Positions 8,194 to 17,170 of a stretch of 38,960 nt of DNA are shown here, piece by piece. Source of the DNA: Streptomyces sp. ISL-96. GTDB taxonomy: Bacteria > Actinomycetota > Actinomycetes > Streptomycetales > Streptomycetaceae. The position numbers and the translations under genes were made by a program. The stretch lies in the NCBI RefSeq assembly GCF_018614035.1, contig NZ_JAGGPA010000082.1:1-38960 (forward strand). The letters run 5' to 3'. Every line of letters begins with the position of its first letter. Positions within the stretch are counted from its first letter, which is position 1. The notes beneath the pieces are model-generated. The model was not told where the DNA came from, did not search any database, and worked only from the letters and a program-made list of their open reading frames with translations.

Positions 8194-10389
8194 TCAGCCC
8201 GTCGTCTCCTCGTTCCGTACGGAACGGGAGGCGGCGGGCTCGCGCGTGTGCGGGGCACTGTTCCTGGCCGCCGGCGCCGCGACGCGCGGCAGCGGCGGGG
8301 CGGGCACCGGACGGGGCGGCCCTTCGATCGCCCGCGCCACCGCAGCGTCCAGAGCCAGCGCGGCGCCCTCGCACCGGAACGTCTCGTACCGGCCGTCGCC
8401 GAGCCGCTCACGCGCCTTCTCCTCGCACAACGTGTGCGGAGCGTTGTAGTACGCCGAACCGAACAGCGGCAGCCCCACCGACGGCCAGATCCGCTCGGCC
8501 GCCCCTTGAAGCACGGCCGCCTCCGCCGGATCGCCGGCGTCGAGGGTGACCAGCGCCAGCAGCTCCAGGGCCAGCACCGCGCCGAGCAGGTCGTTGAAGG
8601 CGTGGTCGATGGCGAGGCACTCCACCAGCAGCTCCCTCGCCCGGTCCGGGCGGCCGTTCGTACGCTCGGCATAGGCGCGGACGTACAGCGCGTACGCGAG
8701 AGCCCAGCGCTCCCCGTGGTCCTCGCAGACCTCGCTGACCTCCTCGCAGATCGCGACGGCCTGCGCCAGATCCCCGCGGAACGCCACCGCCATCGCCAGT
8801 TCGATCTGCCCCATCAGGACATTGCTGTTGAGTTCGCCGATCTCCTCGTACCGCGCGAGCGCCTCACGCAGCAGCTCCTCCGCGCGCGGCATGTCGTCGG
8901 TGACCAGCGCCAGGCAGCCGGACCGGTGCACCGCGTACGCCGCCGCGAGGGCGTTCGCGCTGAGGTCTGCGCCCTCCCGGCACTCCTCAAGGGCGGCGAG
9001 CGCCCCGATCGCGTCGCCCTGCAGCACGGCCACATAACCGAGCACCCACAACGCCTTCAGCCGGTGCGCCTCGTGCTCGCCCTCCGCCTCCAGCGCGTGG
9101 TCCAGCCAGTGCCGGCCCTCCGACAGGCGCCCGCAGCCGACCCAGTAGAACCAGAGCGTGCCCGCCAGATACTGGCCCAGGTGCACGTCCTCGGCATGAT
9201 CGAGCGAGTACTCCATCGCCCGGCGCAGATTGGGCAGTTCACTGTCGACGCGCGCCGCCACCTCGGCCTGGCGGGGGCTGAACCAGTCCAGCTCGCACCA
9301 GGTCGCGAGCCCGAGGTACCAGTCGCGGTGCCTGCGGCGCACGCGCTCCGCGTCGCCCATGGCCGACAGCCAGTCGGCGCCGTACTCCCTGACGGTGTCG
9401 AGCATCCGGTAGCGGACCCCCGACAGGGTGCTGACGGATTCGCGGATCACGACCGACTGCGAGATGAGATCGGTGAGTACGTCGAGCACACTGCTGTCCG
9501 GGAGTTCCGGCCCACCGCAGACGTACTCGGCCGCCTCCAGGTCGAACTGCCCCGCGAACACCGAAAGCCGCGCCCACAGCAGTCGCTGCTCCGGCGTACA
9601 CAGCTCGTGGCTCCAGCCGATCGCCGTGCGCAGCGTCTGGTGGCGGGGGAGCGCGCCACGGGTGGAGCCGGTCAGCAGCCGGAAACGGTCGTCGAGCCGG
9701 TCCAGCACCTGCTCGACGGAGAGCGCCGTCAGCCGCCCGGCCGCCAGCTCCAGAGCGAGCGGAATCCCGTCCAGGCGGCGGCACAGCTCGTGCACGGCGC
9801 CGCGGTTGGCGTCCGTCAGCCGGAAACCGGGCTGCCCTGCGGCGGCCCGGTCGGTGAAGAGCCGCACCGCGTCCGGGGCCGGCATCGGCGGCAGGGGGAA
9901 GGTCTGTTCGCCGTCGACACACAGCGGCAGCCGCCCGGTGGCCAGTACCGTCAGCCCGGGAGCGCGCCGCAGCAGCTCCCTGACCAGCCCGGCGACAGCG
10001 TCCACCAGGTGCTCGAAGCCGTCCAGTACGAGCAGCAGCCGGCGCCCCGACAGGTACTCCAGCAGCACAGTGCGCGGCGGCTTGCTGGTGTGGTCGGTCA
10101 GCCCCAGAGCCTCGACGACCGCGTGCTCCAGCAGACCGGGGTCGGTGAGTGCGGACAGCTCGGCGAGCCGGGCCCCGTCGCAGTACCGTTCCTGCGCGTC
10201 AGAAGCGGCGCGCAGTGCGAACCGCGTCTTGCCGACGCCGCCGACCCCGGTCACGGTGACCAGCCGGGCGTTCTCCAGGAGACGGCCGAGCTCCGCCAGT
10301 TCCTCGCGGCGCCCGACGAACGGGTTCAGCTCCGCCGGAAGGCCGTCATGAGCGGAGGAGTGGGGCGCGGGAGGGGAAGTGCGTCGCAT
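8194..10389 (-). CDS. NB-ARC-type ATPase with TPR-like repeats, no DNA-binding domain
   Basis: A 731-residue STAND-type ATPase. Walker A GVGGVGKTR is at residues 48-56, Walker B LLLVLDGFEHL at 118-128, and the GxP motif (GIPLALELAAGRL) at about 208-220. A winged-helix-like region follows, then alpha-helical repeats resembling TPRs from about 400 to 690, and a Pro/Ala-rich tail. Such proteins usually carry a SARP or LuxR DNA-binding domain; neither end has one here, so it may act as a signal-sensing scaffold or partner. Start is uncertain: ATG at 10389 gives a natural N terminus, TTG at 10428 is also open, and neither has a clear ribosome-binding site. It converges with rpsD, 30 bp away, and separates it from the alaS operon. 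Confidence 0.8.
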   Translation of the reverse strand: MRRTSPPAPHSSAHDGLPAELNPFVGRREELAELGRLLENARLVTVTGVGGVGKTRFALRAASDAQERYCDGARLAELSALTDPGLLEHAVVEALGLTDHTSKPPRTVLLEYLSGRRLLLVLDGFEHLVDAVAGLVRELLRRAPGLTVLATGRLPLCVDGEQTFPLPPMPAPDAVRLFTDRAAAGQPGFRLTDANRGAVHELCRRLDGIPLALELAAGRLTALSVEQVLDRLDDRFRLLTGSTRGALPRHQTLRTAIGWSHELCTPEQRLLWARLSVFAGQFDLEAAEYVCGGPELPDSSVLDVLTDLISQSVVIRESVSTLSGVRYRMLDTVREYGADWLSAMGDAERVRRRHRDWYLGLATWCELDWFSPRQAEVAARVDSELPNLRRAMEYSLDHAEDVHLGQYLAGTLWFYWVGCGRLSEGRHWLDHALEAEGEHEAHRLKALWVLGYVAVLQGDAIGALAALEECREGADLSANALAAAYAVHRSGCLALVTDDMPRAEELLREALARYEEIGELNSNVLMGQIELAMAVAFRGDLAQAVAICEEVSEVCEDHGERWALAYALYVRAYAERTNGRPDRARELLVECLAIDHAFNDLLGAVLALELLALVTLDAGDPAEAAVLQGAAERIWPSVGLPLFGSAYYNAPHTLCEEKARERLGDGRYETFRCEGAALALDAAVARAIEGPPRPVPAPPLPRVAAPAARNSAPHTREPAASRSVRNEETTG
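8206..8230 (+). terminator. Palindrome just downstream of rpsD
   Basis: CGTTCCGTACGGAACG (8211-8226) is a perfect 16-bp palindrome, extended by CTCC/GGAG with one bulged T. It lies 43 nt after the rpsD stop but inside the 3' end of the NB-ARC gene. As RNA it could form a hairpin and end rpsD transcription; as DNA it could be a protein site. Evidence is symmetry only. Confidence 0.3.
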
Positions 10390-10537
10390 GGAACACGGAG
10401 CGTACCGATCCGTAAGCACTCCGTACAATCACCCCGGCGGGGGCCGCTGCGCCTGCCCGTAATGCGGTACGGACCCGGAGCCCCGGCGCGATAGGCTCGC
10501 AGAACGACTTTTCTCACGTATCAGGGAGCGGTGCAAA

Positions 10538-10975
10538 GTGTCCGGTGGAGAGGTGGCCGGCATCCTGGTGGCCGTCTTCTGGGCGATTCTGGTCTCCTTC
10601 CTCGCCGTGGTGCTGGTGAGGCTGGCCCAGACGCTCAGGGCGACGACCAAGCTGGTGGCGGATGTGACCGAGCAGGCCGTCCCGCTGCTGGCGGACGCCT
10701 CCGCGACCGTGCGGTCCGCGCAGACCCAGCTCAACCGGGTGGACGCCATCGCGACGGACGTCCAGGAAGTCACCTCCAACGCGTCCGCGCTCTCGACGAC
10801 CGTCGCGTCCACCTTCGGCGGCCCGCTCGTCAAGGTCGCCGCCTTCGGGTACGGCGTACGCCGGGCGATGGGCCGCGGCAAGGACGCTCCGGCGACGACG
10901 GAGCAGCCGTCGCGTCGCACTGTGATCGCCGGCCGGACCGTGCCGTCCGCCCGGCGCAGGAAGCGGAAGGGCTGA
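10538..10975 (+). CDS. DUF948 domain-containing membrane protein
   Basis: A 145-residue protein with one N-terminal membrane helix (about residues 6-30) followed by a long amphipathic helical region of the DUF948 type and a basic Arg/Lys-rich C terminus. The function of DUF948 proteins is not established; the fold suggests an elongated membrane-tethered coiled structure. GTG start with AGGGAG about ten bases upstream. It begins the co-directional series leading to alaS and is seven bases from the next gene, so it is probably co-transcribed with it. TAGGCT at 10492-10497 is a possible -10 box about 46 bp upstream. Confidence 0.8.
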   Translation: MSGGEVAGILVAVFWAILVSFLAVVLVRLAQTLRATTKLVADVTEQAVPLLADASATVRSAQTQLNRVDAIATDVQEVTSNASALSTTVASTFGGPLVKVAAFGYGVRRAMGRGKDAPATTEQPSRRTVIAGRTVPSARRRKRKG

Positions 10976-10982
10976 AGCCGCA

Positions 10983-11294
10983 ATGTTCCGCCGTACGTTC
11001 TGGTTCACCGCAGGCGCCGCAGCCGGCGTGTGGGCCACCACCAAGGTCAACCGCAAGCTCAAGCAGCTGACGCCCGAGAGCCTCGCCGCGCAGGCCGCCG
11101 ACAAGGCGATCGAAGCAGGTCACCGGCTCAAGGACTTCGCGCTCGACGTCAAGGCCGGAATGGCACAGCGCGAAGCCGAACTCGGCGAAGCCCTCGGCCT
11201 CGAAGCGCAGAACGACCCCAGAGCTCTCGAGCACCGGCGTCCCGCCGCTCGCGACCACTCAAAGCATTCGTACAACCGGAATGAGGACCACTGA
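10983..11294 (+). CDS. Small conserved actinobacterial protein (DUF6167-like)
   Basis: A 103-residue protein with a short hydrophobic N-terminal segment (FWFTAGAAAGVWATT, about residues 6-20) and a helical, charged remainder ending in a His/Arg/Asp-rich tail. I recognise it as the small protein usually found directly upstream of alaS in Streptomyces, annotated DUF6167; function is unknown. ATG start; the stop codon overlaps the alaS start as TGATG, which implies translational coupling to alaS. Confidence 0.75.
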   Translation: MFRRTFWFTAGAAAGVWATTKVNRKLKQLTPESLAAQAADKAIEAGHRLKDFALDVKAGMAQREAELGEALGLEAQNDPRALEHRRPAARDHSKHSYNRNEDH

Positions 11295-13963
11295 TGGAGT
11301 CGGCTGAAATCCGCCGCCGCTGGCTGCGCTTCTTCGAGGAGCGCGGACACAACGTCGTGCCCTCGGCGTCGCTCATCGCGGACGACCCGACCCTGCTGCT
11401 GGTCCCCGCGGGCATGGTGCCCTTCAAGCCGTACTTCCTCGGCGAGGTCAAGCCGCCCGCCCCGCGCGTCACCAGCGTGCAGAAGTGCGTGCGTACGCCG
11501 GACATCGAAGAGGTCGGCAAGACCACCCGCCACGGCACGTTCTTCCAGATGTGCGGCAACTTCTCGTTCGGCGACTACTTCAAGGAAGGCGCCATCCAGT
11601 ACGCCTGGGAGCTGCTCACCAGCTCCGTGGCGGACGGCGGCTACGGCCTCGACCCCGAGCGGCTGTGGATCACGGTCTACCTCGACGACGACGAGGCCGA
11701 GCAGATCTGGCGCGACAAGATCGGCGTACCGGCCGAGCGCATCCAGCGCCTGGGCAAGAAGGACAACTTCTGGTCCATGGGCGTGCCCGGACCCTGCGGC
11801 CCGTGCTCCGAGATCAACTACGACCGTGGCCCCGAGTTCGGCGTCGAGGGCGGCCCGGCCGTCAACGACGAGCGGTACGTGGAGATCTGGAACCTGGTCT
11901 TCATGCAGTACGAGCGGGGCGCCGGCGACGGCAAGGAAGACTTCCCGATCCTCGGTGACCTGCCGTCGAAGAACATCGACACCGGTCTCGGTCTCGAGCG
12001 CCTGGCGATGATCCTCCAGGACGTACAGAACATCTACGAGATCGACACCTCGATGGTGGTCATCGACAAGGCCACCGAGCTGACCGGCGTCCGGTACGGC
12101 ACCGATCACGCCTCCGACGTCGCGCTGCGCGTCGTCACCGACCACATGCGTACGTCGGTGATGCTCATCGGCGACGGTGTCACCCCCGGCAACGAGGGCC
12201 GCGGCTACGTGCTGCGCCGCATCATGCGCCGCGCCATCCGCAACATGCGCCTCCTGGGCGCCACCGGCCCCGTCGTCGCCGAGCTCGTCGACACCGTGAT
12301 CACGTCGATGGGCGCGCAGTACCCGGAGCTCCTGACCGAGCGCAAGCGCATCGAGACCGTGGCCCTCGCCGAGGAGGCCGCGTTCGTGAAGGCCCTCAAG
12401 GGCGGCACGAACATCCTCGACACCGCCGTTACGGAGACCAAGGCCGCCGGCGGCAAGGTGCTCTCCGGCGACAAGGCGTTCCTGCTCCACGACACCTGGG
12501 GCTTCCCGATCGACCTCACCCTGGAGATGGCCGCCGAACAGGGCCTGTCCGTGGACGAGGACGGTTTCCGGCGCCTGATGAAGGAGCAGCGGGACCGGGC
12601 CAAGGCCGACGCCAGGGCCAAGAAGACCGGTCACGCCGACGTCTCCGCCTACCGCGAGGTCGCCGACACCTCCGGCACCACCGAGTTCACCGGCTACACC
12701 CACACCGAGGGCGAGTCGACCATCGTCGGCCTGCTCGTGGACGGGCTGCCCTCCCCGGCCGCCACCGAGGGCGACGAGATCGAGGTCGTCCTCGACCGCA
12801 CGCCCTTCTACGCCGAGGGCGGCGGCCAGCAGGCCGACACCGGCCGCATCAAGCTGGACACGGGCGCCATCATCCAGGTCCGTGACGTGCAGCAGCCGGT
12901 CCCGGGCGTCTCCGTCCACAAGGGCTCGGTCCAGGTCGGCGAGGTGACGGTCGGGGCCTCCGCGTACGCCGCCATCGACCTCAAGCGCCGACGGGCCATC
13001 GCCCGCGCCCACAGCGCCACGCACCTCACCCACCAGGCGCTGCGCGACGCTCTCGGCCCGACGGCCGCCCAGGCCGGTTCGGAGAACGCGCCGGGCCGCT
13101 TCCGCTTCGACTTCGGCTCGCCGAACGCCGTACCGGGCACGGTCCTCACCGACGTAGAGCACAAGATCAACGAAGTGCTGGCCCGTGAACTGGACGTCCA
13201 GGCCGAGGTCATGTCGATCGACGAGGCCAAGAAGCAGGGCGCCATCGCGGAGTTCGGCGAGAAGTACGGCGAGCGCGTGCGCGTCGTGACCATCGGCGAC
13301 TTCTCGAAGGAGCTGTGCGGCGGTACGCACGTCCACAACACCGCCCAGCTGGGTCTGGTGAAGCTCCTCGGCGAGTCGTCGATCGGCTCGGGCGTGCGGC
13401 GCATCGAGGCTCTGGTCGGCGTCGACGCGTACAACTTCCTCGCCCGTGAGCACACGGTCGTCGCCCAGCTCCAGGAGCTGGTCAAGGGCCGTCCGGAGCA
13501 GCTGCCGGAGAAGATCTCCGGGATGCTCGCCAAGCTCAAGGACGCCGAGAAGGAGATCGAGAAGTTCCGCGCGGAGAAGGTCCTCCAGGCCGCCGCGGGG
13601 CTCGCCGCCGGGGCCAAGGACGTGCGGGGCGTCGCCGTCGTCACCGGTCAGGTGCCGGACGGTACGTCGGCCGACGACCTGCGCAGGCTGGTCCTCGACG
13701 TTCGCGGCCGCATCCCCTCCGACCGTCCGGCGGTCGTGGCCCTGTTCACCACCGCCAACGGCCGCCCGCTGACCGTCATCGCCACCAACGAGGCAGCCCG
13801 CGAACGCGGTCTCAAGGCCGGCGACCTGGTCCGTACGGCCGCCAAGACCCTCGGCGGCGGCGGTGGCGGCAAGCCGGACGTCGCCCAGGGCGGCGGCCAG
13901 AACCCGGAGGCCATCGGCGATGCCGTGGCCGCCGTCGAACGCGCTGTCGGCGAGAGCGCCTGA
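11294..13963 (+). CDS. alaS: Alanyl-tRNA synthetase
   Basis: The 889-residue class II synthetase charges tRNA-Ala with alanine. The N-terminal catalytic domain begins with the conserved IRxxxLxFFExxGH segment and includes the CVRTPDIEEVGKTxRHxTFFxMxGNFSFGDYFK region. The editing domain has its zinc ligands, HSATH (H573, H577) and CGGTH (C675, H679), and clears mischarged Ser and Gly. The C-terminal C-Ala domain is followed by the glycine-rich GGGGGGKPDVAQGGG segment. Length and motif order are complete. It is coupled to the gene before (TGATG) and to ruvX after (TGATG). High confidence. Confidence 0.98.
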   Translation: MESAEIRRRWLRFFEERGHNVVPSASLIADDPTLLLVPAGMVPFKPYFLGEVKPPAPRVTSVQKCVRTPDIEEVGKTTRHGTFFQMCGNFSFGDYFKEGAIQYAWELLTSSVADGGYGLDPERLWITVYLDDDEAEQIWRDKIGVPAERIQRLGKKDNFWSMGVPGPCGPCSEINYDRGPEFGVEGGPAVNDERYVEIWNLVFMQYERGAGDGKEDFPILGDLPSKNIDTGLGLERLAMILQDVQNIYEIDTSMVVIDKATELTGVRYGTDHASDVALRVVTDHMRTSVMLIGDGVTPGNEGRGYVLRRIMRRAIRNMRLLGATGPVVAELVDTVITSMGAQYPELLTERKRIETVALAEEAAFVKALKGGTNILDTAVTETKAAGGKVLSGDKAFLLHDTWGFPIDLTLEMAAEQGLSVDEDGFRRLMKEQRDRAKADARAKKTGHADVSAYREVADTSGTTEFTGYTHTEGESTIVGLLVDGLPSPAATEGDEIEVVLDRTPFYAEGGGQQADTGRIKLDTGAIIQVRDVQQPVPGVSVHKGSVQVGEVTVGASAYAAIDLKRRRAIARAHSATHLTHQALRDALGPTAAQAGSENAPGRFRFDFGSPNAVPGTVLTDVEHKINEVLARELDVQAEVMSIDEAKKQGAIAEFGEKYGERVRVVTIGDFSKELCGGTHVHNTAQLGLVKLLGESSIGSGVRRIEALVGVDAYNFLAREHTVVAQLQELVKGRPEQLPEKISGMLAKLKDAEKEIEKFRAEKVLQAAAGLAAGAKDVRGVAVVTGQVPDGTSADDLRRLVLDVRGRIPSDRPAVVALFTTANGRPLTVIATNEAARERGLKAGDLVRTAAKTLGGGGGGKPDVAQGGGQNPEAIGDAVAAVERAVGESA

Positions 13964-14427
13964 TGCGACGCGGCCGCCGTCTCGCGATCGATGTCGGGGA
14001 CGCCCGGATCGGGGTCGCCTCGTGCGACCCCGACGGGGTGCTGGCGACGCCGGTGGAGACCGTGCCGGGACGTGACGTTCCGGCCGCCCACCGGCGGCTG
14101 AGGCAGCTCGTAGAGGAGTACGAACCGATCGAGGTCGTGGTCGGCCTTCCTCGCTCCCTCAACGGGGGCGAGGGGCCGGCGGCCGTCAAGGTCCGGGCGT
14201 TCGTCCAGGAGCTCGCTCGCGGCATCGCACCGGTTCCGGTGCGACTTGTCGACGAGAGGATGACCACAGTGACGGCCACTCAGGGCCTGCGCGCTTCGGG
14301 CGTGAAGTCCAAGAAGGGCAGGTCTGTGATCGACCAGGCGGCGGCAATTGTCATCCTTCAGAACGCTCTGGAGGCCGAACGGGTCTCGGGCCGTCCCCCG
14401 GGCGAGGGCGTCGAAGTGGTTGTCTGA
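13963..14427 (+). CDS. ruvX: Putative pre-16S rRNA nuclease / Holliday junction resolvase (RuvX/YqgF)
   Basis: A 154-residue RNase H-fold nuclease. Acidic active-site positions are visible in LAIDVGDARIGVA, in the VVVGLPRSLNG strand region and in VIDQAAAIVILQ near the C terminus; the LVDERMTT segment is also typical. In E. coli YqgF matures the 16S rRNA 5' end; Holliday-junction cleavage has been claimed for other homologues, so the exact substrate here is open. ATG overlaps the alaS stop (TGATG), an arrangement shared with other actinobacteria where alaS, ruvX and mltG sit together. Confidence 0.93.
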   Translation: MRRGRRLAIDVGDARIGVASCDPDGVLATPVETVPGRDVPAAHRRLRQLVEEYEPIEVVVGLPRSLNGGEGPAAVKVRAFVQELARGIAPVPVRLVDERMTTVTATQGLRASGVKSKKGRSVIDQAAAIVILQNALEAERVSGRPPGEGVEVVV

Positions 14428-14554
14428 TCGCGATACGGTAACGTTCCGCGCGATGCGGCGGTGTTCGAACAGCTGCCGCACAAAGAAGAGGCGGAACGGA
14501 TGCCGTGCCCCACGCGCGAAGCAGCCACCGCCTCGCGGCACACTATGGGGTTTC

Positions 14555-16204
14555 ATGACTGAGTATGGCCGGGGCGCAGGCCACGAACCGTGGCATCCCG
14601 AGGACCCGTTGTACGGGGACCAGGGATGGCCAGGACAGCAGGCCGCACAAGGTCAGCAGGGTCCGTACGGCGGTCAGCCGCAGCAGTACCAGCAGGAGCC
14701 GCAGCAGCCGTACTACGAAGGCCAGCAGCAGCACCAGCAGCACCCCGGCTACCCGGAGCAGCAACAGCCGTACAACGAACAGCAGTACGGCAACAACGGC
14801 GGCTGGGACACCGGCCACCAGCAGCAGGAGCCCGTCCCGTACGGCATGAACCCGGCGCCCGACCCCTACGCGGGCCAGCAGCCGGCCTACAGCGCCGCCG
14901 ATAGCCCCGACTACTACGCCGCTCCCGACGCCTACCCCCCGCCGCAGCCCCCGAACCAGCGCCGCGCCCCCGAGCCGGAGCCGGCCCCCGAGTGGGCTCC
15001 CGAGCATGAGGCGCCGGAGGAACACCCGTTCTTCACGGGCGCCGACGACGCGCCCGACGACGAGCCGCGCGAATCGCGCAGGGGCCGGGGCAGCGACCGC
15101 CGCGGCGGAAAGCCCAAAAAGAAGAAGAGCCGCAACGGCACGGCATGCCTGTTCGTGACGGTGGTCCTGGTCGGCGGCGTGGGCGGCATCGGCTACTTCG
15201 GCTACCAGTTCTACCAGGACCAGTTCGGTGCGCCCGAGGACTTCACGGGCAGCGGAACGGGATCCGTCGAGGTCGAGATCCCCAAGGGCGCGGGCCTGGG
15301 TCAGATGGGCAACATCCTGGCGAAGGAGGGGGTGGTCAAGAGCTCGGAAGCCTTCGTCTCGGCCGCGACCGCCAACCGCAAGGCACAGGGGATCCAGCCC
15401 GGCGTCTACCCCATGAAGAAGGAGATGTCCGCCAAGGCGGCCGTCGACCTCATGATCAATCCCTCGAACCTGAACGCCATCATCGTCGGGGAGGGCTGGC
15501 GGAACGCCAAGATCTACGAGGAGATCGACAAGAAGCTGAGGGTCGACGTCGGGACGACCCAAGAGGTCGCCAAGGAGGAGTACAAGGAGCTCGGGCTGCC
15601 CGAGTGGGCCAACGACAACTCCGACATCAAGGACCCGCTGGAAGGCTTCCTCTATCCGTCGCGTTACGAAATCGGCGGGAAATCGACGCCCAAGACGGTG
15701 CTCAAGGAAATGGTCGCGCGGGCCAAGGGCAATTACGCGTCCGCGAAGGTCGAAGCGGAGTCCAAGAGGCTCGGTCTCGAATCTCCGTTGCAGCTCATCA
15801 CCGTGGCGAGCCTTGTGCAGGCCGAAGGCAAGACGCACGACGACTTCCGCAAGATGTCCGAGGTCATTTACAACCGGTTGAAGCCCACCAACACGGAGAC
15901 GAACCAGCTGCTCCAATTCGACTCCGCCTTGAATTACCTCAAGGGGCAGAGCGAGATCGAGATCAGCGAGGCCGAAGCCAACAGCAACATGGACCCGTAC
16001 AACACGTACAGGCAAAGGGGCCTCACTCCGGGGCCCATCGGAAACCCGGGTACCGAGGCGATGGCCGCGGCCCTGAATCCGACGGCCGAGGGCTGGCTGT
16101 ACTTCGTGGCGACCGACGGCCGGCACGAGACGGAGTTCGCCAAGACCTACCCCGAGTTCAAGAAGCTGAGGGACAAGTTCAATGCAAGCCAGGGAATCGA
16201 CTGA
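14555..16204 (+). CDS. mltG: Endolytic murein transglycosylase MltG with long disordered N terminus
   Basis: A 549-residue single-pass membrane enzyme that cuts nascent glycan strands and so sets peptidoglycan chain ends. Residues 1 to about 185 are a Gln/Pro/Tyr-rich low-complexity cytoplasmic region, then a basic stop-transfer stretch, one membrane helix (about 195-215), a LysM-like region and the YceG catalytic domain. The catalytic Glu is E424 in ASLVQAEG, and the GLTPGPIGNPG motif is present. The cytoplasmic part is far longer than in E. coli MltG (340 residues). ATG at 14555 begins MTEYGRGAG; the open frame upstream is not protein-like. The 127-bp gap after ruvX has no clear terminator. 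The 3' end overlaps aroE by 23 bp. Confidence 0.94.
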   Translation: MTEYGRGAGHEPWHPEDPLYGDQGWPGQQAAQGQQGPYGGQPQQYQQEPQQPYYEGQQQHQQHPGYPEQQQPYNEQQYGNNGGWDTGHQQQEPVPYGMNPAPDPYAGQQPAYSAADSPDYYAAPDAYPPPQPPNQRRAPEPEPAPEWAPEHEAPEEHPFFTGADDAPDDEPRESRRGRGSDRRGGKPKKKKSRNGTACLFVTVVLVGGVGGIGYFGYQFYQDQFGAPEDFTGSGTGSVEVEIPKGAGLGQMGNILAKEGVVKSSEAFVSAATANRKAQGIQPGVYPMKKEMSAKAAVDLMINPSNLNAIIVGEGWRNAKIYEEIDKKLRVDVGTTQEVAKEEYKELGLPEWANDNSDIKDPLEGFLYPSRYEIGGKSTPKTVLKEMVARAKGNYASAKVEAESKRLGLESPLQLITVASLVQAEGKTHDDFRKMSEVIYNRLKPTNTETNQLLQFDSALNYLKGQSEIEISEAEANSNMDPYNTYRQRGLTPGPIGNPGTEAMAAALNPTAEGWLYFVATDGRHETEFAKTYPEFKKLRDKFNASQGID

Positions 16205-17024
16205 GGCGCGCCGGGCGGCCGTCCTCGGCTCGCCCATCGCCCACTCGCTCTCGCCGGTGCTCCACCGCGCCGCGTACGAGGCACTCGGTCTCGCCCACTG
16301 GTCGTACGACCGCTTCGAAGTGGACGAGGCAGGGCTCCCCGGCTTCTTCGCGGAGCTCGACGCGTCCTGGGCGGGCCTGTCCCTCACCATGCCGCTCAAG
16401 CGCGCCGTCATCCCGCTGCTCGACGAGATCACCGACACGGCGGCGTCGGTCGAGGCGGTGAACACGGTCGTCTTCACCGAGGACGGCCGTCGGCTCGGCG
16501 ACAACACCGACATTCCCGGGATGATCGCCGCCCTGCAGGAGCGCGGCATCGAGAAGGTCGACTCCGCCGCAGTCCTCGGCGCAGGAGCCACCGCCTCGTC
16601 CGCGCTCGCCGCGCTCTCCCGCCTGTGCACGGGCCCGGTCACCGCGTACGTCCGCAGCTCCGCCCGCGCCGACGAGATGCGGCAGTGGGGCGAGCGGCTG
16701 GCAGTCGACGTACGCATCGCCGACTGGGCGCAGGCGCAGCGGGCCTTCGACGCGCCGCTCGTCATCGCCACTACCCCGGCCGGGACGACGGACGCCCTCG
16801 CGCAGGCCGTGCCGGACCGCCCCGGCACGCTCTTCGACGTCCTGTACGAGCCGTGGCCGACCGCACTCGCCGCCGCCTGGTCGGCGCGCGGCGGCGCGGT
16901 GGTCGGCGGCCTCGACCTGCTCGTACACCAGGCCGTGCTCCAGGTGGAGCAGATGACGGGCTGCGCCTCCGCACCGCTCGCCGTGATGCGAGCAGCCGGG
17001 GAACGCGCGCTCGCCGCCCACTAG
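16182..17024 (+). CDS. aroE: Shikimate dehydrogenase (NADP-dependent type)
   Basis: A 280-residue enzyme reducing 3-dehydroshikimate to shikimate. Visible landmarks are SPIAHSLSPVLHRAAY for substrate binding, the catalytic Lys in SLTMPLKRA, the NTD triad part in GDNTDIPG, the nucleotide-binding loop GAGATAS and the C-terminal GLDLLVHQAVLQ helix. The core TMPLK and GAGATA differ slightly from the usual TxPxK and GAGGAA forms but keep the key residues. ATG at 16182 lies inside mltG, giving a 23-bp overlap. It is followed by a 146-bp gap before aroC, which holds two weak hairpins and no gene. Confidence 0.93.
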   Translation: MQARESTEARRAAVLGSPIAHSLSPVLHRAAYEALGLAHWSYDRFEVDEAGLPGFFAELDASWAGLSLTMPLKRAVIPLLDEITDTAASVEAVNTVVFTEDGRRLGDNTDIPGMIAALQERGIEKVDSAAVLGAGATASSALAALSRLCTGPVTAYVRSSARADEMRQWGERLAVDVRIADWAQAQRAFDAPLVIATTPAGTTDALAQAVPDRPGTLFDVLYEPWPTALAAAWSARGGAVVGGLDLLVHQAVLQVEQMTGCASAPLAVMRAAGERALAAH

Positions 17025-17170
17025 GGTCCGTCCCGCGTACTGAGAAAGTCGTCCGCTTGCTGGACGGGGGGCCGACCGCGTGCCCGGTCGTGGGAGGATC
17101 AGGGTGGCGGGCCAGGGCCGCGCACCCGGTCGCGCCGTCGCAGTTCCAGGCGCGAGCATGAGGAGCACCG

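Noticed and set aside
8248..10494. A 748-codon plus-strand frame opposite the NB-ARC gene
   Set aside because: Walker A, Walker B and GxP motifs are on the minus strand; the plus translation is Arg/Gln/Pro-rich without domains.
11120..13453. A 777-codon minus-strand frame opposite alaS
   Set aside because: Same GC-bias artefact; composition is repetitive and alaS is complete on the other strand.
14543..16828. A 761-codon minus-strand frame opposite mltG and aroE
   Set aside because: Shadow of two genuine genes; the Leu/Val-rich C-terminal part is the complement of the Gln-rich MltG arm, not a membrane protein.
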